DNA of 50,831 nucleotides, taken from an uncultured Lachnospiraceae bacterium. GTDB taxonomy: Bacteria; Bacillota; Clostridia; Lachnospirales; Lachnospiraceae. The stretch covers positions 1 to 50,831 of the forward strand of contig CAMWQW010000025.1 of NCBI GenBank assembly GCA_947176505.1, given 5' to 3'. Made by a program: the position numbers and the translations under genes. Shown one piece after another: positions 50,740 to 50,831 of the stretch. A model generated the notes under the pieces. That model saw only the letters and a list, made by a program, of their open reading frames with translations, was not told the DNA's origin and searched no databases. How positions within the stretch are numbered: the first letter of the stretch is position 1; each line of letters opens with the position of its first letter.

Positions 50740-50831
50740 GCTGTATTCCGAGTTTGCGAAGCAAATCTCGCAAAGAAAATTTGCCCGATATATTTTTCGC
50801 TGTATTCCGAGTTTGCGAAGCAAATCTCGCA
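50740..50831. repeat. 33-base direct repeat with palindromic core at the window edge
   Basis: The same 33 bases occur at 50740-50772 and 50799-50831, 59 bp apart with a 26-bp spacer. Each contains GAGTTTGC-GAA-GCAAATCTC, a hairpin with one mismatch and a GAA loop, ending in TCGCA. The array may continue beyond the window. The core is related to 8170-8191. Confidence 0.8.

Noticed and set aside
50740..50831. CRISPR array
   Set aside because: Only two copies, no cas genes, and the repeat core is shared with non-CRISPR hairpin islands. Reported as a repeat only.

Overview
The window looks like a chromosomal segment of a Gram-positive, low-to-mid GC Clostridia, most likely a gut Lachnospiraceae. 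The signs are strong GGAGG ribosome sites, Lachnospiraceae-type carbohydrate genes (a cellobiose phosphorylase, a CUT1 ABC importer without its own ATPase, GH13 glucosidases, glycogen phosphorylase, a PPi-type phosphofructokinase), MATE exporters, a DegV protein and several LacI regulators. This is inferred from gene content; no 16S or other marker gene is present.

Layout. 1-2270: AT-rich accessory stretch (end of an unidentified gene, cupin, methyltransferase, DUF3267 membrane protein with an apparent internal deletion), probably the edge of a mobile or acquired island. 2283-4386: GntR/YtrA-type regulator with an ABC-2 exporter pair, and a possible divergent membrane microprotein. 4517-6123: orphan sigma factor with two soluble unknown proteins. 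6294-8002: pyridoxal-type kinase, MerR regulator. 8214-12045: cellobiose phosphorylase facing a LacI regulator. 12155-13318: a 119-bp tandem repeat leading into two small genes. 13375-16437: anchored GH25 lysozyme with a very long extra C-terminus. 16857-20625: Asn/Gln-rich peptide, then an operon of THUMP methyltransferase, an amidase-fold protein lacking its zinc ligands, RdgB-type pyrophosphatase and YfcE-type phosphoesterase. 20803-27607: seven tRNAs in three groups interleaved with the CUT1 sugar importer, a MATE exporter and a coiled-coil protein. 27805-35672: two-component system divergent from a large propeller/solute-binding lipoprotein and a GH2 glycosidase. 35669-40892: membrane lipase, second MATE, a yybP-ykoY-type riboswitch in front of a CaCA antiporter, DegV protein. 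41134-50719: PPi-phosphofructokinase, LacI regulator, glycogen phosphorylase, two GH13 alpha-glucosidases and an AraC regulator.

How it works together. A recurring operator-like word (GAAAACGWTWAAG) lies at the cellobiose phosphorylase, at its LacI gene, and twice in front of the CUT1 importer 10 kb away, suggesting one beta-glucan-oligosaccharide regulon. The right end is an alpha-glucan module: phosphorolysis by GlgP, hydrolysis by two paralogous GH13 enzymes whose specificity residues differ (Val versus Ala), and glycolytic entry through PPi-PFK.

The least explained features are structural. Islands of tiny perfect hairpins, often with a GCGAAGC-like core, sit directly against stop codons at several loci. 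Two tRNA genes (Lys, Leu) are each followed by an inverted copy of the T arm and then a direct copy of the tRNA 3' end at almost the same distance. A 119-bp structured unit is tandemly duplicated in a gene leader.
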